From JADCRZ01 sp037718865 (GTDB lineage Bacteria > Bacteroidota > Bacteroidia > Chitinophagales > Chitinophagaceae): a DNA stretch of 64,000 nt. Every line of letters starts with the position of its first letter. The stretch's first letter is position 1. The DNA lies in assembly GCA_037718865.1 (NCBI GenBank), contig JBBJMP010000004.1, positions 1 to 64,000 of the forward strand, read 5' to 3'. The notes beneath the pieces are model-generated. The model made no database searches. It worked only from the letters and a program-made list of their open reading frames with translations, and had not been told where the DNA came from. Made by a program: the position numbers and the translations under genes. This document shows positions 8,030 to 15,983 of this stretch, piece by piece.

Positions 8030-9592
8030 TTACTGGTAAGCATCTCCTCCCCGGACATTGGGATGGTCAGGCATCCGGAAGAGTTCAGGCTGCTCGTCGG
8101 TGATGAGTTTATCGAGGTGGTTTTTCAGGATATTATCAAGTGTGCTGTAGTTATAACGGTCTCCGTTTAACCCTCTTTTACAAGCTGCTTCCAGGCGTTC
8201 AGGGCCGTATTTGTGCCCAAGGCGAAGTATACCCTTGCAGGCATTAAAGGCTTGTTGGATAACGGGCCTACTCTTCAATACCTTCCCCACATACTGGTGT
8301 GTGTGGGTGCCTATTTTGGCAGCTTGCCCAAGGAAGTAATCCTGATCCCATCCATTCTGTTCGGCCACCTTTTGATGATGAATGGGCATGTGTTCTATAA
8401 CGGTAGTAAAACCACCTTTTTTATAACTCCTTCTATGCATAGCAATACGGTTCAGTTCAAAGAAAACCTCCACCGTATCGGTATCATAGTTTACCGCTAC
8501 CTTTTTACCAATATACTTGCAGGGAACGCTGTAATGGTGACCGTCTTCGCAGAGTGTGATATGATAGTCCATTTTAACCTTGCACTCGGCTTTATAGCGA
8601 ATAACAAAAGGAGTTGATGGAAGGGGTTGCAATAACCCTTTTTCCAGTTCCAGGAACTGTTCCAGGCGACTGATCGCCTTTTTTTGAAAATCGGCTTGAT
8701 GATGTAGTTCCAATTGCTTTTGGAAAGCGGCATTGATCTGTTCGAGGCTAAAGAACTCTGTGTCGCGTAAGGGGGCATACAGACGTTGATAAGTGAGCAA
8801 GACTTCCTTCTCTACTGGCGCTTTATCCTTAGGCTTGTATGGCCTTGCAGCGAACAGTGCCATGTTATTATGAAGGGCCCATTGCTCAAACACTTCTGTG
8901 AATATCGGCTCATACCTGCAGCTCTTTATTACAGCTGTACGCATATTATCGCATTTGATACTAAAAGGCGCCCCTCCAAAATAAGCAAGGCTTGCGTTAA
9001 GGGCTTTAATAACGCTTGGCATCGTTTCATTTGCAAGAGCAATCGCGTAGCTATAACCGCTATATGGCAGTATGCTCACAAAAACGCAGCACTCAACCAG
9101 TGCTCCTGTAGATCTGTCGATGTAGCTTATTTTGTCCCCGGCAAAATCCACCATCATCATCGCTGCCGGCTCATATTGCACATGAAAACTGGCCTGCTGT
9201 GGTAACATTAACTCTGCCAGCAACTCACAGAATTTCGAGTATTGATAACCTTCAGGATGTTCCCTTATGTATTCCTGCCATAACAACATCCGGGTTACAC
9301 CCGGACGCTGCAGTTCCGCAAAATAATACTCCCTACGGTTCACTATAAACGCATTACGCGTATTCTGCTGGACGTTTCTGAAGGGGAAATGAGCAATCTC
9401 GGCCAGGACCGCATCGTCCATATTCAACAACTCTTCCAGGCTTTTAGGGCAGCTAGCCAGTCTTTCCTTGTATCGGTTTACTGTTGCCCTTGCTATTTTT
9501 AATTCCCGGGCTATCTGTCTTTCCGATAGCCCCCGCTGTAAGAGCAGGATCATTTTACGTACCACTTTCATTTCAATCAATTTTTTGGACAT
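8030..9592 (-). CDS. istA: IstA transposase of IS21 #1
   Basis: A 520-residue DDE transposase. The N-terminal HTH (about 20-42, SERQIARELKIARATVNRY) binds the terminal repeats. The catalytic triad is visible as D149 (MMVDFAGD), D215 (IKCDNMR) and E261 (APVEKEV). Full length with no disruption, so the element is probably still active. Confidence 0.93.
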   Translation of the reverse strand: MSKKLIEMKVVRKMILLLQRGLSERQIARELKIARATVNRYKERLASCPKSLEELLNMDDAVLAEIAHFPFRNVQQNTRNAFIVNRREYYFAELQRPGVTRMLLWQEYIREHPEGYQYSKFCELLAELMLPQQASFHVQYEPAAMMMVDFAGDKISYIDRSTGALVECCVFVSILPYSGYSYAIALANETMPSVIKALNASLAYFGGAPFSIKCDNMRTAVIKSCRYEPIFTEVFEQWALHNNMALFAARPYKPKDKAPVEKEVLLTYQRLYAPLRDTEFFSLEQINAAFQKQLELHHQADFQKKAISRLEQFLELEKGLLQPLPSTPFVIRYKAECKVKMDYHITLCEDGHHYSVPCKYIGKKVAVNYDTDTVEVFFELNRIAMHRRSYKKGGFTTVIEHMPIHHQKVAEQNGWDQDYFLGQAAKIGTHTHQYVGKVLKSRPVIQQAFNACKGILRLGHKYGPERLEAACKRGLNGDRYNYSTLDNILKNHLDKLITDEQPELFRMPDHPNVRGGDAYQ

Positions 9593-9704
9593 GCCTTATG
9601 AAGTTTAGTGTAGTATTAAACCCACGAAGCAATGTCAATTGGTTTTATAAATTGACGATCTGAAAAAGGATGATTTATAACAAACAGCTCATTCAAGCAA
9701 AGCC

Positions 9705-9919
9705 AAAGACCTGGCTCTTATCCTGTGGAATTTTTGGTATCATATCTGCGGAATGTCCGAATTTATATACCGGAAAATTAAGTGGCTCTTATCTGCGGAA
9801 TGGTGGCTCTTATCCTGTGGAACAGGTGGCTCTTATGGCGTGGAATTTTTGGTATCTTATCCGGTGGAACGATGGCTCTTATCTTGCGGAATAGTGGCTT
9901 TTATAGTGTGGAATACTCA
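9705..9919. repeat. IS21 #1 right-end transposase-binding repeats
   Basis: About seven imperfect copies of a unit containing GGCTCTTAT followed by GTGGAA or GCGGAA, spaced roughly 20-45 bp. They are the inverted counterpart of the left-end array. Short open frames across this array are repeat artefacts. Confidence 0.75.
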
Positions 9920-10838
9920 GGTGAGGAGACAGGTAGAATTTACCTTCAGATTTTTTTACATCAAATAAAGGTGACTGGCAACCTTTTGTATTTGATGAGA
10001 TAATATCCTTGAGATACTTTTCGGTATAATGTTTTTGGGCTCCCTTATCGCGGTATTGAAAGTTTGTTTGTATCCAGCCCTCTAGTTCCGACTTGTTACA
10101 ACTTGTTATCAAATTTGACGAATATAATTGCTTAAAAGCATCAGCAAGCTGGTTGCCGGGACCATTAAATAAAAGAGGTTCTACAGCATCTTCTGTTGTT
10201 AACAGTTTTAGCAAGTGTTGCTGGTCTTTTGCTGAGAAATAATTTTTTACAATGGTAAAAAACTCGTGTACTATTTCTTCTTTAAAAACGGGATAAGCTT
10301 TGGTTAGCTTTTTTGGCAGTTCGTCATTGACAATTTTTTCTGTCTCTTTTGATAAGTCAATAACTTTTGACACCGCTTCTTCAAATTCTTTGAGTATATT
10401 TTCCCTGGCTCTTACAGTGTCTACCAGGTCATTAATAAGATTATCATCCGCTACTGCATTATCAGTATGAGATAAACTGGGGGCAATGAATATACTATTA
10501 AGATCTAAACTCAATAAATAATCTAATAAGTATTCAGTCCCTCGCGGAGCATCAGAATCATATAAGTTATGCCAGAACCTGCTAAACAGTTTTTTGACAT
10601 CACCTAATCGTTGCAGCTGAAAAATTATTTGCTCTCTTGGAAGGTTGAGTATATCTGTGACGGCAAGTTCTTTTAACTCTTTTAGTTCATTTTTAAACGA
10701 AGCACTTAAAAAAGGATTTTGATGACTGATATCATAAAAGTTTATTCCACCTGGTTGACCATTTATGACTTTGTTTCTTTGATTGACTTTTATGTCTAAT
10801 GTTTGAAGCTTTATTAGAAAGTCTTTATAATGGTTCAT
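9879..10838 (-). CDS. rteC: RteC-family regulator, copy B with IS-derived C-terminus
   Basis: A 319-residue RteC-like protein carrying the natural N-terminus (MNHYKDFLIK). In CTnDOT the RteC protein activates the excision operon. After the SP at the edge of the 605-bp repeat the frame enters the IS end. It gains about 13 foreign residues, replacing the native tail seen in copy A. Most of the domain is intact, so some function may remain. It lies 22 bp from the integrase stop, consistent with an int-linked regulatory gene. Confidence 0.75.
   Translation of the reverse strand: MNHYKDFLIKLQTLDIKVNQRNKVINGQPGGINFYDISHQNPFLSASFKNELKELKELAVTDILNLPREQIIFQLQRLGDVKKLFSRFWHNLYDSDAPRGTEYLLDYLLSLDLNSIFIAPSLSHTDNAVADDNLINDLVDTVRARENILKEFEEAVSKVIDLSKETEKIVNDELPKKLTKAYPVFKEEIVHEFFTIVKNYFSAKDQQHLLKLLTTEDAVEPLLFNGPGNQLADAFKQLYSSNLITSCNKSELEGWIQTNFQYRDKGAQKHYTEKYLKDIISSNTKGCQSPLFDVKKSEGKFYLSPHLSIPHYKSHYSAR
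9923..10527. repeat. 605-bp direct repeat, right copy (rteC segment)
   Basis: Second copy of the segment at 6327-6931. In this copy the sequence beyond the AATAATCTAAT edge is the native rteC continuation (AAGTATTCAG), which resembles the IS terminus. That similarity is a possible clue to how the duplication arose. Confidence 0.85.
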
Positions 10839-10859
10839 ACATACGAGTAATATGAATTA

Positions 10860-12107
10860 TTAAAAGCTCATAATGTTTTTCATCAATTCCTTTTTGTCCT
10901 TTTCTTCAAATCCTGCAAAGTACCCTTGTGTGGTTCGTAAATCACTATGGTTTAAAGCCTCGCTGACAAACTCCATACTTGCGCCGCTTCTAATTGCATT
11001 TGTTGCAAAACTATGCCTAGCCCAATAGGTAGATATTTCTGAAGTCAATCCATTGTCTACCGCTAGTTTCTTCACGTTTTGATTAATAGATCTTGTAAAG
11101 TTTTTAATTTTTCTAAAGCTATCTATTTGATTTTCTCCACTGGCAATGAATGGAAACATGAGTTCATTTTGTTCCTTATTGCCATTGCCGTATTTCTCTA
11201 TAATGGCTGTGGTAAAATCATTTAAATAAACGGTAACGGGTCTTAAATCAGCCTTGGAAGTATTTATTGTTTTAGCTCGGTAAAAGACAATTTTGTCATT
11301 TTTTAGGTTTTCCCATTTCAATAGTGCAATATCTTTTATGTTTACTCCATTGCAGGCATAACTAAAAAACCAAAAGTCCCTCGCTTTTTTTTGTTCATCT
11401 GTTCGCGGTTCCGCTTCAAATAAAATCTTTAGTTCCTCCTTTGTCAGTGCCTTTTTTACGTTTTTTACAGTAGGTACCTGATATTTTCGCTTTCCAAAAG
11501 GATAAATCTCCTGGTCAATTTCTTTTTCACTGATGGCGATATTAAAAATTGTCCTTAAAGCTCTTAAATACATTGATACAGTCGTCCTGCTTCGTTTTTT
11601 ATGATTTATCATGTAGCTCTCATAACTCGTTAACCAATCAGATGTAATTTCAAGAAATGAAAGCTTCTTTGGCTCTTTATGTTTTTTATATACGATAAAG
11701 TCCTTCAACGATTTTAAACTTAAATTGTAGTTGCTAGCGGTGCCAAATCTTTCTAGACTTTGAAACTTCTTGATTGTAACCTCATAATGATAAAACACAT
11801 TATCTCCATCTCCAGCTCTTCTGAATAGTTTCTTCTCGAAATCTGGGAAGGAAAATGGAATTATACTTTCCGCAACTTCATTTGCTTTACTTTCAATTGA
11901 CTTTAATTTTATCCTCTTTTCTTTGTACTCGGTTCTTGGCCGCTCAGTTTTCCATATGCGTTGAAATTCTTCAATCGTTAAATCCATGTTGACCGGATAA
12001 AGTTTTGCCTTTTTTAGTCTGTTCGAATACACTCTTAATTTAAGTGGGTAAGCTTCTTTTTCTTTCTCTCTCCGGGTATCTAAAAAAATCGAAATTGAAC
12101 ATTCCAT
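10860..12107 (-). CDS. Tyrosine integrase of the left mobilizable element
   Basis: A 415-residue tyrosine recombinase with an N-terminal arm-binding domain, a SAM-like core-binding domain (about 105-200) and a C-terminal catalytic domain. Catalytic residues visible are R364-H365 (WARHSFAT), H387 (EALNHSD) and Y396 (TTQGYF). The canonical first arginine is not evident (FSYACNGVNIKDIALL). Loss of that Arg is known in IntDOT-type enzymes. The gene lies at the element end beside a tRNA fragment, as expected for an integrase next to its attachment site. Confidence 0.9.
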   Translation of the reverse strand: MECSISIFLDTRREKEKEAYPLKLRVYSNRLKKAKLYPVNMDLTIEEFQRIWKTERPRTEYKEKRIKLKSIESKANEVAESIIPFSFPDFEKKLFRRAGDGDNVFYHYEVTIKKFQSLERFGTASNYNLSLKSLKDFIVYKKHKEPKKLSFLEITSDWLTSYESYMINHKKRSRTTVSMYLRALRTIFNIAISEKEIDQEIYPFGKRKYQVPTVKNVKKALTKEELKILFEAEPRTDEQKKARDFWFFSYACNGVNIKDIALLKWENLKNDKIVFYRAKTINTSKADLRPVTVYLNDFTTAIIEKYGNGNKEQNELMFPFIASGENQIDSFRKIKNFTRSINQNVKKLAVDNGLTSEISTYWARHSFATNAIRSGASMEFVSEALNHSDLRTTQGYFAGFEEKDKKELMKNIMSF

Positions 12108-12146
12108 AACCTAATATTTCTTTATCAAATTTAAGAAAAGAAATCA

Positions 12147-12166
12147 TTTGCACACGATTTGCACAC
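12147..12166. promoter_or_regulatory. Direct repeat TTTGCACAC upstream of the integrase
   Basis: TTTGCACAC occurs at 12147-12155 and 12158-12166, 11 bp apart. It lies between the integrase start and the tRNA-derived attachment sequence. Phased repeats here are candidate arm-type integrase sites or an operator. The position is suggestive; the role is inferred. Confidence 0.4.
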
Positions 12167-12280
12167 AAAAAGGGGAGATAAATCAATAATAATGGTAATT
12201 AAATATGGATTATGTAATCGTAAAACATTGATTTACAGTAGTAGTAAATAAAATAGTGATAATATCGATAAGTGTTCGTT

Positions 12281-12325
12281 CTGCTTTGGGAGCAGGAGGT
12301 CGCAAGTTCGAATCTTGCCGCCCCG
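12281..12325 (+). tRNA. 3' fragment of tRNA-Pro(TGG), attachment-site remnant
   Basis: The sequence holds the 3' half of a tRNA. The anticodon stem-loop is CTGC-TTTGGGA-GCAG with anticodon TGG (proline). The T arm with GTTCGAATC and the 3' acceptor strand ending GCCCCGAC follow. The D arm and 5' acceptor strand are absent; unrelated AT-rich sequence stands in their place. It is therefore not a functional tRNA gene but the 3'-end copy produced when an element integrates into a tRNA. The tyrosine integrase element lies on its left and the serine recombinase gene runs into it from the right. Confidence 0.85.
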
Positions 12326-12330
12326 ACTTC

Positions 12331-12370
12331 ACAGGACAAATTGGATTTATTCCAGTTTGTCCTGTTTTTA
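12331..12370 (+). terminator. Intrinsic terminator behind the tRNA-Pro fragment
   Basis: A 15-bp stem (ACAGGACAAATTGGA with TCCAGTTTGTCCTGT, one G-T pair) has a 5-nt loop and is followed by TTTTTA. It is probably the native tRNA terminator. It also lies inside the apparent 3' end of the serine recombinase frame. Confidence 0.8.
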
Positions 12371-13364
12371 TTTTCGCTACAACCATCGCCAATACTGTAT
12401 ATTAGCCGTATGGCTTCATTGATTCGAATAGTTCGAAAATCATTTCCGTCAAAAGTTAATTTTTCAGGGTAAATCGAACTAATTATTTCCCGTTTCTTTT
12501 CTATATCTGAAATTTCATATAAATAATCAAGCTTTATAAGATTATTTACACCTTTATCCAGTAGGGCTTTTATATTTTTTTCGTCGTGCTTTGTAGCACT
12601 TAATTTAACTTCCAATTTTTCAAGTTTATTACTATACTCTGTTTTCATTTCTCTAAAATCCGCTGGCTCTATTTGTTTTGAAGAAAGTAAATCCCTGATA
12701 TAAGATAATTTTTCTTCCAGTTCTTTTATTTGTAAACGCAGTTGCTTACTGTCATCATAATGAAGTGTCGTTTGTTCTTCCCACGCTTCGGCAACAACTG
12801 TTTTAAATAATTGGGCTACTTCGGGTTTAGGAATATATTTTTTTAACTCTGAGACAAATCTCTCATTTGCATTATCGGCCCTTAATCTGCATTTGCAACC
12901 TGATGTACAATGGTAATAGGAATAATACTGAGTCATACCTTTAGAGGCGCTTCCCGTTAATATTTTGCCGCAATCAGGGCATATAAGAATACCTCTTAAA
13001 GGCAAGGAAGCATTTGAAACTACTTTGAGTTTATAGTTGTTTTTTTTTTCTGCCATCTAACACATCCTGCACCTCGTTAAATAATATTTCTGGTACAATA
13101 GGTTCATGCGTTCCTTTTACAAAACAACTTTCTTCATCTTTGTATTTCGGTATAAATATTTTACCACAATAGACCGGGTTACGGATGGCAAACCAAAAAA
13201 GCCCTTTAGTTCCGCTAAATCCTTTGGTTATTGATTTTTTGTAAATCTGCTCAGTATTAAATACACCTTGCGCTATCTGCTGGTAAGCCCATTTTATAAT
13301 ACCTGCTTGTGGTTCTTCAGGGGCTATGAATTTCCTTCCTGATTGATCAGTTCTGTTACTATAA

Positions 13365-13372
13365 CCAATTGG
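13365..13372. repeat. 8-bp target duplication of IS21 #2, left copy
   Basis: CCAATTGG here and at 18635-18642. The octamer occurs once in the reconstructed recombinase gene (codons for Pro-Ile-Gly), so it is the target-site duplication made by IS21 #2. In this copy it abuts the 3' end of the group II intron rather than the IS. Confidence 0.8.
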
Positions 13373-13412
13373 TCAGGTAAGGATATCCCATTGCTGTGAT
13401 ATCCTCCCCTAA

Positions 13413-13447
13413 GAACCGTGCATGAAAGTTTCCAATTCACACGGCTC
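13413..13447 (-). ncRNA. Group II intron domain V (catalytic RNA)
   Basis: On the minus strand a 35-nt hairpin starts GAGCCGTGTG and ends GCACGGTTC. It carries the AGC catalytic triad near the base of the stem. It is followed by the domain VI helix formed by GGATATC and GATATCC around ACAGCAATGG. It lies 10 nt past the ORF stop, the standard position. Confidence 0.88.
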
Positions 13448-13456
13448 AAGCCAATA

Positions 13457-15196
13457 CTAAGTTGAAGCATTGTTGGCTTCAGCCGGAAACACATACACAA
13501 AACCGTTAGTAAACCCTAGTTCCTGACAAATCGGATGCAAGAGAATAAGATTGGATAAATTTTCCGAACCTCCCTCCAGACGACTTTCCATATGATGAAC
13601 ACGCCAATTGGTTATGCTTGTAATTCTTTCCCCACACATAGAGCAGCAACCTCCTTGTCTCCTCCATAGTGCTGCGACCTTTCTGCGGCCTTCTTTATTA
13701 TTTGCCATCTTTGTTGACATGCGATTTTCAAAGTACGCTTCGTAATTTGGGTCAAAGGGCGTTGCTTCGCTTTGGATTTTAATGTGACGTTTTATAAACG
13801 TATCCGAAGCGTGTTTCAACGTTATCCCTATTTTTGCCTTCCCGTTCCCATCCTTAATAATACAGCTAAAACAGTGATTGCGTTCTTTGATTTTTCTGAA
13901 GTACCTAGAATGTACCCAGGCTTTGCCTTTATTAGGATGTCTACGCATGGCCCAGCGCCAGATGGCTTTCCATATCTCGTTGTCCACTTTATTGTAGGTT
14001 GTCTTTGATACTATTGATCGATGATAGTTAGCCCATCCCTGAATCATGGGATTAAGTTTACGTATCAGGTTTTCCTGAGTTGCTGTTGCCATCGATTTAA
14101 TGGTTTTCCTAATACCGGTAAGAAACGTTTTTATGTTCTTGCTGCAAGGTTTGATGAGTAGTTTAGCATTATCTTTTCCATACCCGTATTTACGAATGTT
14201 TTGTCCAAGGAAGTCGAATCCTTCCGAGATGTGGGTAATCTTCGTTTTTTCTTTGGATAGTTCAAGACCTCTTTCTTTCAAAAATTCTTCAATCGCAGGA
14301 TATACCTCTTCTTCCAGGATCTCTTTTGAATTTCCGGTTATCACGAAGTCATCTGCATACCTTACAAAGTGAATCCCAAAAGGTGATGCCTGTCTGCGAA
14401 GTCCATATCTATTTAACGAATTAAACTTTTTTCCCAGCAAGTTTTCTATTCCATCAAGTACCAGGTTGGCAAGTGTAGGGGAAGCAATTCCTCCTTGAGG
14501 AGTACCTTTATGTGTGGGAAACAATTCAGCCTTTTCCATGTAACCTGCGTTTAGCCATTTACGCAATACTGTTGTATCTGTACAGATATTTTTCAGCATC
14601 CATTCATGGCTGATGTTGTCAAAACAACCTTTAATGTCGCCTTCCAGAATCCATTGCGGTGCATCTTTTCTACAAAGCCTTTTGAACAGAGCTTCGATTG
14701 CATCGGCAGTACAGCGTTCCGGTCTGAAGCCATAGCTGTTCCAGTCTGCCAGAGTTTCCGACATAGGTAGGAGTGCAAGGGTATGCAGAGCTTGCATACC
14801 TCGGTCGAGCATGGTCGGTATTCCGAGGGGGCGATCCTTTTTCCCATTGGATTTCGGAATATAGATTCGTTTTAACGGCGACGGGGTATAGCCGCAGCGC
14901 ATTAGCGAGTTAGCCATGGCGGCTTTGTCTTCAGGGGTTTTAAGGAGCACCCCATCCACTCCCGGTGTTCGTTTACCACGGTTGGTAGTAATTTTCTTTA
15001 CTGCCAATAATTTTGCAGCATAAGAATGTGTTAGTAGCCATTGCAAGGCTTTCACCTTACGCCAGCAGCCTTCACGTGTTGCCTTGGCGATACGCACTTG
15101 TAGCCTCATTACCATACGGTGCGCATGGTTCCAGTCAATGGAATTCCATTTTGCTCCGTCTGTGGGAACCGCATCCATATTTGGTAATACAGTCAT
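13457..15196 (-). CDS. ltrA: Group II intron reverse transcriptase/maturase with HNH endonuclease
   Basis: A 579-residue intron-encoded protein. RT motifs include a DIKGCFDNISH segment (187-197), GTPQGGIASP (231-240) and the active site YADDF (280-284). The maturase/domain X follows (about 360-460). A C-terminal HNH endonuclease shows CSMC (518-521), HH (534-535) and H554. The set supports splicing and site-specific retrohoming. Full length and apparently intact. Confidence 0.93.
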   Translation of the reverse strand: MTVLPNMDAVPTDGAKWNSIDWNHAHRMVMRLQVRIAKATREGCWRKVKALQWLLTHSYAAKLLAVKKITTNRGKRTPGVDGVLLKTPEDKAAMANSLMRCGYTPSPLKRIYIPKSNGKKDRPLGIPTMLDRGMQALHTLALLPMSETLADWNSYGFRPERCTADAIEALFKRLCRKDAPQWILEGDIKGCFDNISHEWMLKNICTDTTVLRKWLNAGYMEKAELFPTHKGTPQGGIASPTLANLVLDGIENLLGKKFNSLNRYGLRRQASPFGIHFVRYADDFVITGNSKEILEEEVYPAIEEFLKERGLELSKEKTKITHISEGFDFLGQNIRKYGYGKDNAKLLIKPCSKNIKTFLTGIRKTIKSMATATQENLIRKLNPMIQGWANYHRSIVSKTTYNKVDNEIWKAIWRWAMRRHPNKGKAWVHSRYFRKIKERNHCFSCIIKDGNGKAKIGITLKHASDTFIKRHIKIQSEATPFDPNYEAYFENRMSTKMANNKEGRRKVAALWRRQGGCCSMCGERITSITNWRVHHMESRLEGGSENLSNLILLHPICQELGFTNGFVYVFPAEANNAST

Positions 15197-15817
15197 TTGC
15201 TTGTTTCCCCTTAGTTTTAGGTTCTAGTAGTTCTCTCGCCATGATTGACCACATAGACAAGTCAGCCGGCTTTCACCGCAGGGCAATCCTTTCATCCCCT
15301 ATACACTTCATTACAAAGTATCATTCGCTTTTTGTCTGATCCTTTACCCTCTCCATCAGAGGTCTTCCTTACGGTCGACTTGCCTTTAAAGGCGATGAAT
15401 AGGGCTTACCTTGTTCCAATATTGCAACATGACTGGTTTAGGTCCTATCTCTCCGCCGGGCGTGTTTTGTGTCTGTGCAATCCGACGATCAAGCAGATTG
15501 TCCCACGCATGCCTTTTGGCCTGAGCTTATCAGTTTCTTTAGCTCACCTATTTTTACGACGTTTATCGATAGTTCAGTTTCCTTAACCATGCCAGCCAGC
15601 CTAGCCCTATCCCGGATGAAACTTCCAGGATCAGTTCTTACCTCGCTATTCTAACTGATAGCCTTGCGGCATTTAGGTACATTGTCCCCCAAGCTTCACA
15701 CACAGAGATTACTCTTTGTGCATGTCGGAGTAGGCTATTACTAACAGAACAGTAAGTTTCTCTAATTTCTTTTCTAAGAAATTGAAACAATTGCAACATC
15801 AGCTTTACAAGTCGCAC

Positions 15818-15930
15818 TGATCGGCAAATAACAATACACAGAAATCGGCAATTAAGAATACACAGTTTCGGCAAATAAGAGTGCACAACTTCGGCAAATA
15901 GCAGTACACAGTTTCGGCAAATTACAGATG
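15818..15930. repeat. IS21 #2 left-end repeat array
   Basis: Five tandem-like copies of a ~21-bp unit, (A/T)TCGGCAAATAA followed by a variant of GAATACACAG, occupy 15818-15930. They are probably transposase-binding sites. They are too variable and too short-spaced to be CRISPR repeats. Confidence 0.75.
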
Positions 15931-15983
15931 CATGATCCTTTATTAATAATCCAGCTTTACGGAGCCATAAAAGGCCTAAAAAG

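Larger units (their letters stand above)
6932..9919 (-). mobile_element. IS21-family insertion sequence #1
   Basis: A 2,988-bp element with istA and istB on the minus strand. The left end TAAGTATTCCAC and the complement of the right end TGAGTATTCCAC form imperfect terminal inverted repeats. Both ends carry several copies of a sub-terminal repeat around GTGGAA and GGCTCTTAT (complement ATAAGAGCC). These are typical IS21-family transposase-binding arrays. The element interrupts rteC. Three bases (9920-9922) separate its right end from the second 605-bp repeat. Confidence 0.85.
12199..13372 (-). pseudogene. Large serine recombinase, middle and C-terminal part
   Basis: Reading from 13372 leftward, the codons directly continue the recombinase N-terminus at 18635-19113 (PIG then YSNRTDQSG). 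They cover the recombinase domain through LFNEVQDVLDG in one open frame. At 13041-13050 coding-strand A10 puts the next part in another frame: zinc ribbon ICPDCGKILTG..CKCRLR and a coiled coil. One A fewer restores continuity. The final ~50 residues are a translation of the terminator and tRNA-Pro fragment (GAARFELATSC), so the true end is uncertain. The gene is disrupted by IS21 #2 plus a group II intron and also frameshifted. Confidence 0.8.
13373..15817 (-). mobile_element. Group II intron with multidomain reverse transcriptase
   Basis: A 2.4-kb ribozyme retroelement on the minus strand. The 5' end is GTGCGACTTG (15817 leftward), the classic GUGYG start. The 3' end has domain V (13413-13447), a domain VI hairpin (13381-13404) and TTACCTGA just before CCAATTGG. 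About 620 nt upstream of the ORF (15197-15817) hold domains I-III and contain no gene. The intron sits exactly between the terminal TGATCGG of IS21 #2 and the IS target duplication. Splicing would restore the original IS-target junction. The 3' boundary is uncertain by one base (13372 or 13373). Confidence 0.88.

Noticed and set aside
8213..8617. 134-residue plus-strand ORF inside istA
   Set aside because: Antisense shadow of the transposase gene.
9670..10003. Three plus-strand ORFs of 71-74 residues
   Set aside because: They read across the IS21 right-end repeat array and show repeat-derived tryptophan/glycine patterns.
12281..12325. Functional tRNA-Pro gene
   Set aside because: Only the anticodon arm onward is present; no D arm or 5' acceptor strand can be formed from the upstream sequence.
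12199..12330. C-terminal ~50 residues of the serine recombinase frame as real protein
   Set aside because: This part is the translation of a terminator and tRNA-Pro sequence, a common artefact at integration sites.
15818..15930. CRISPR array
   Set aside because: The ~21-bp units are variable and contiguous without unique spacers, and lie at an IS21 terminus; they are transposase-binding repeats. No cas genes are present.
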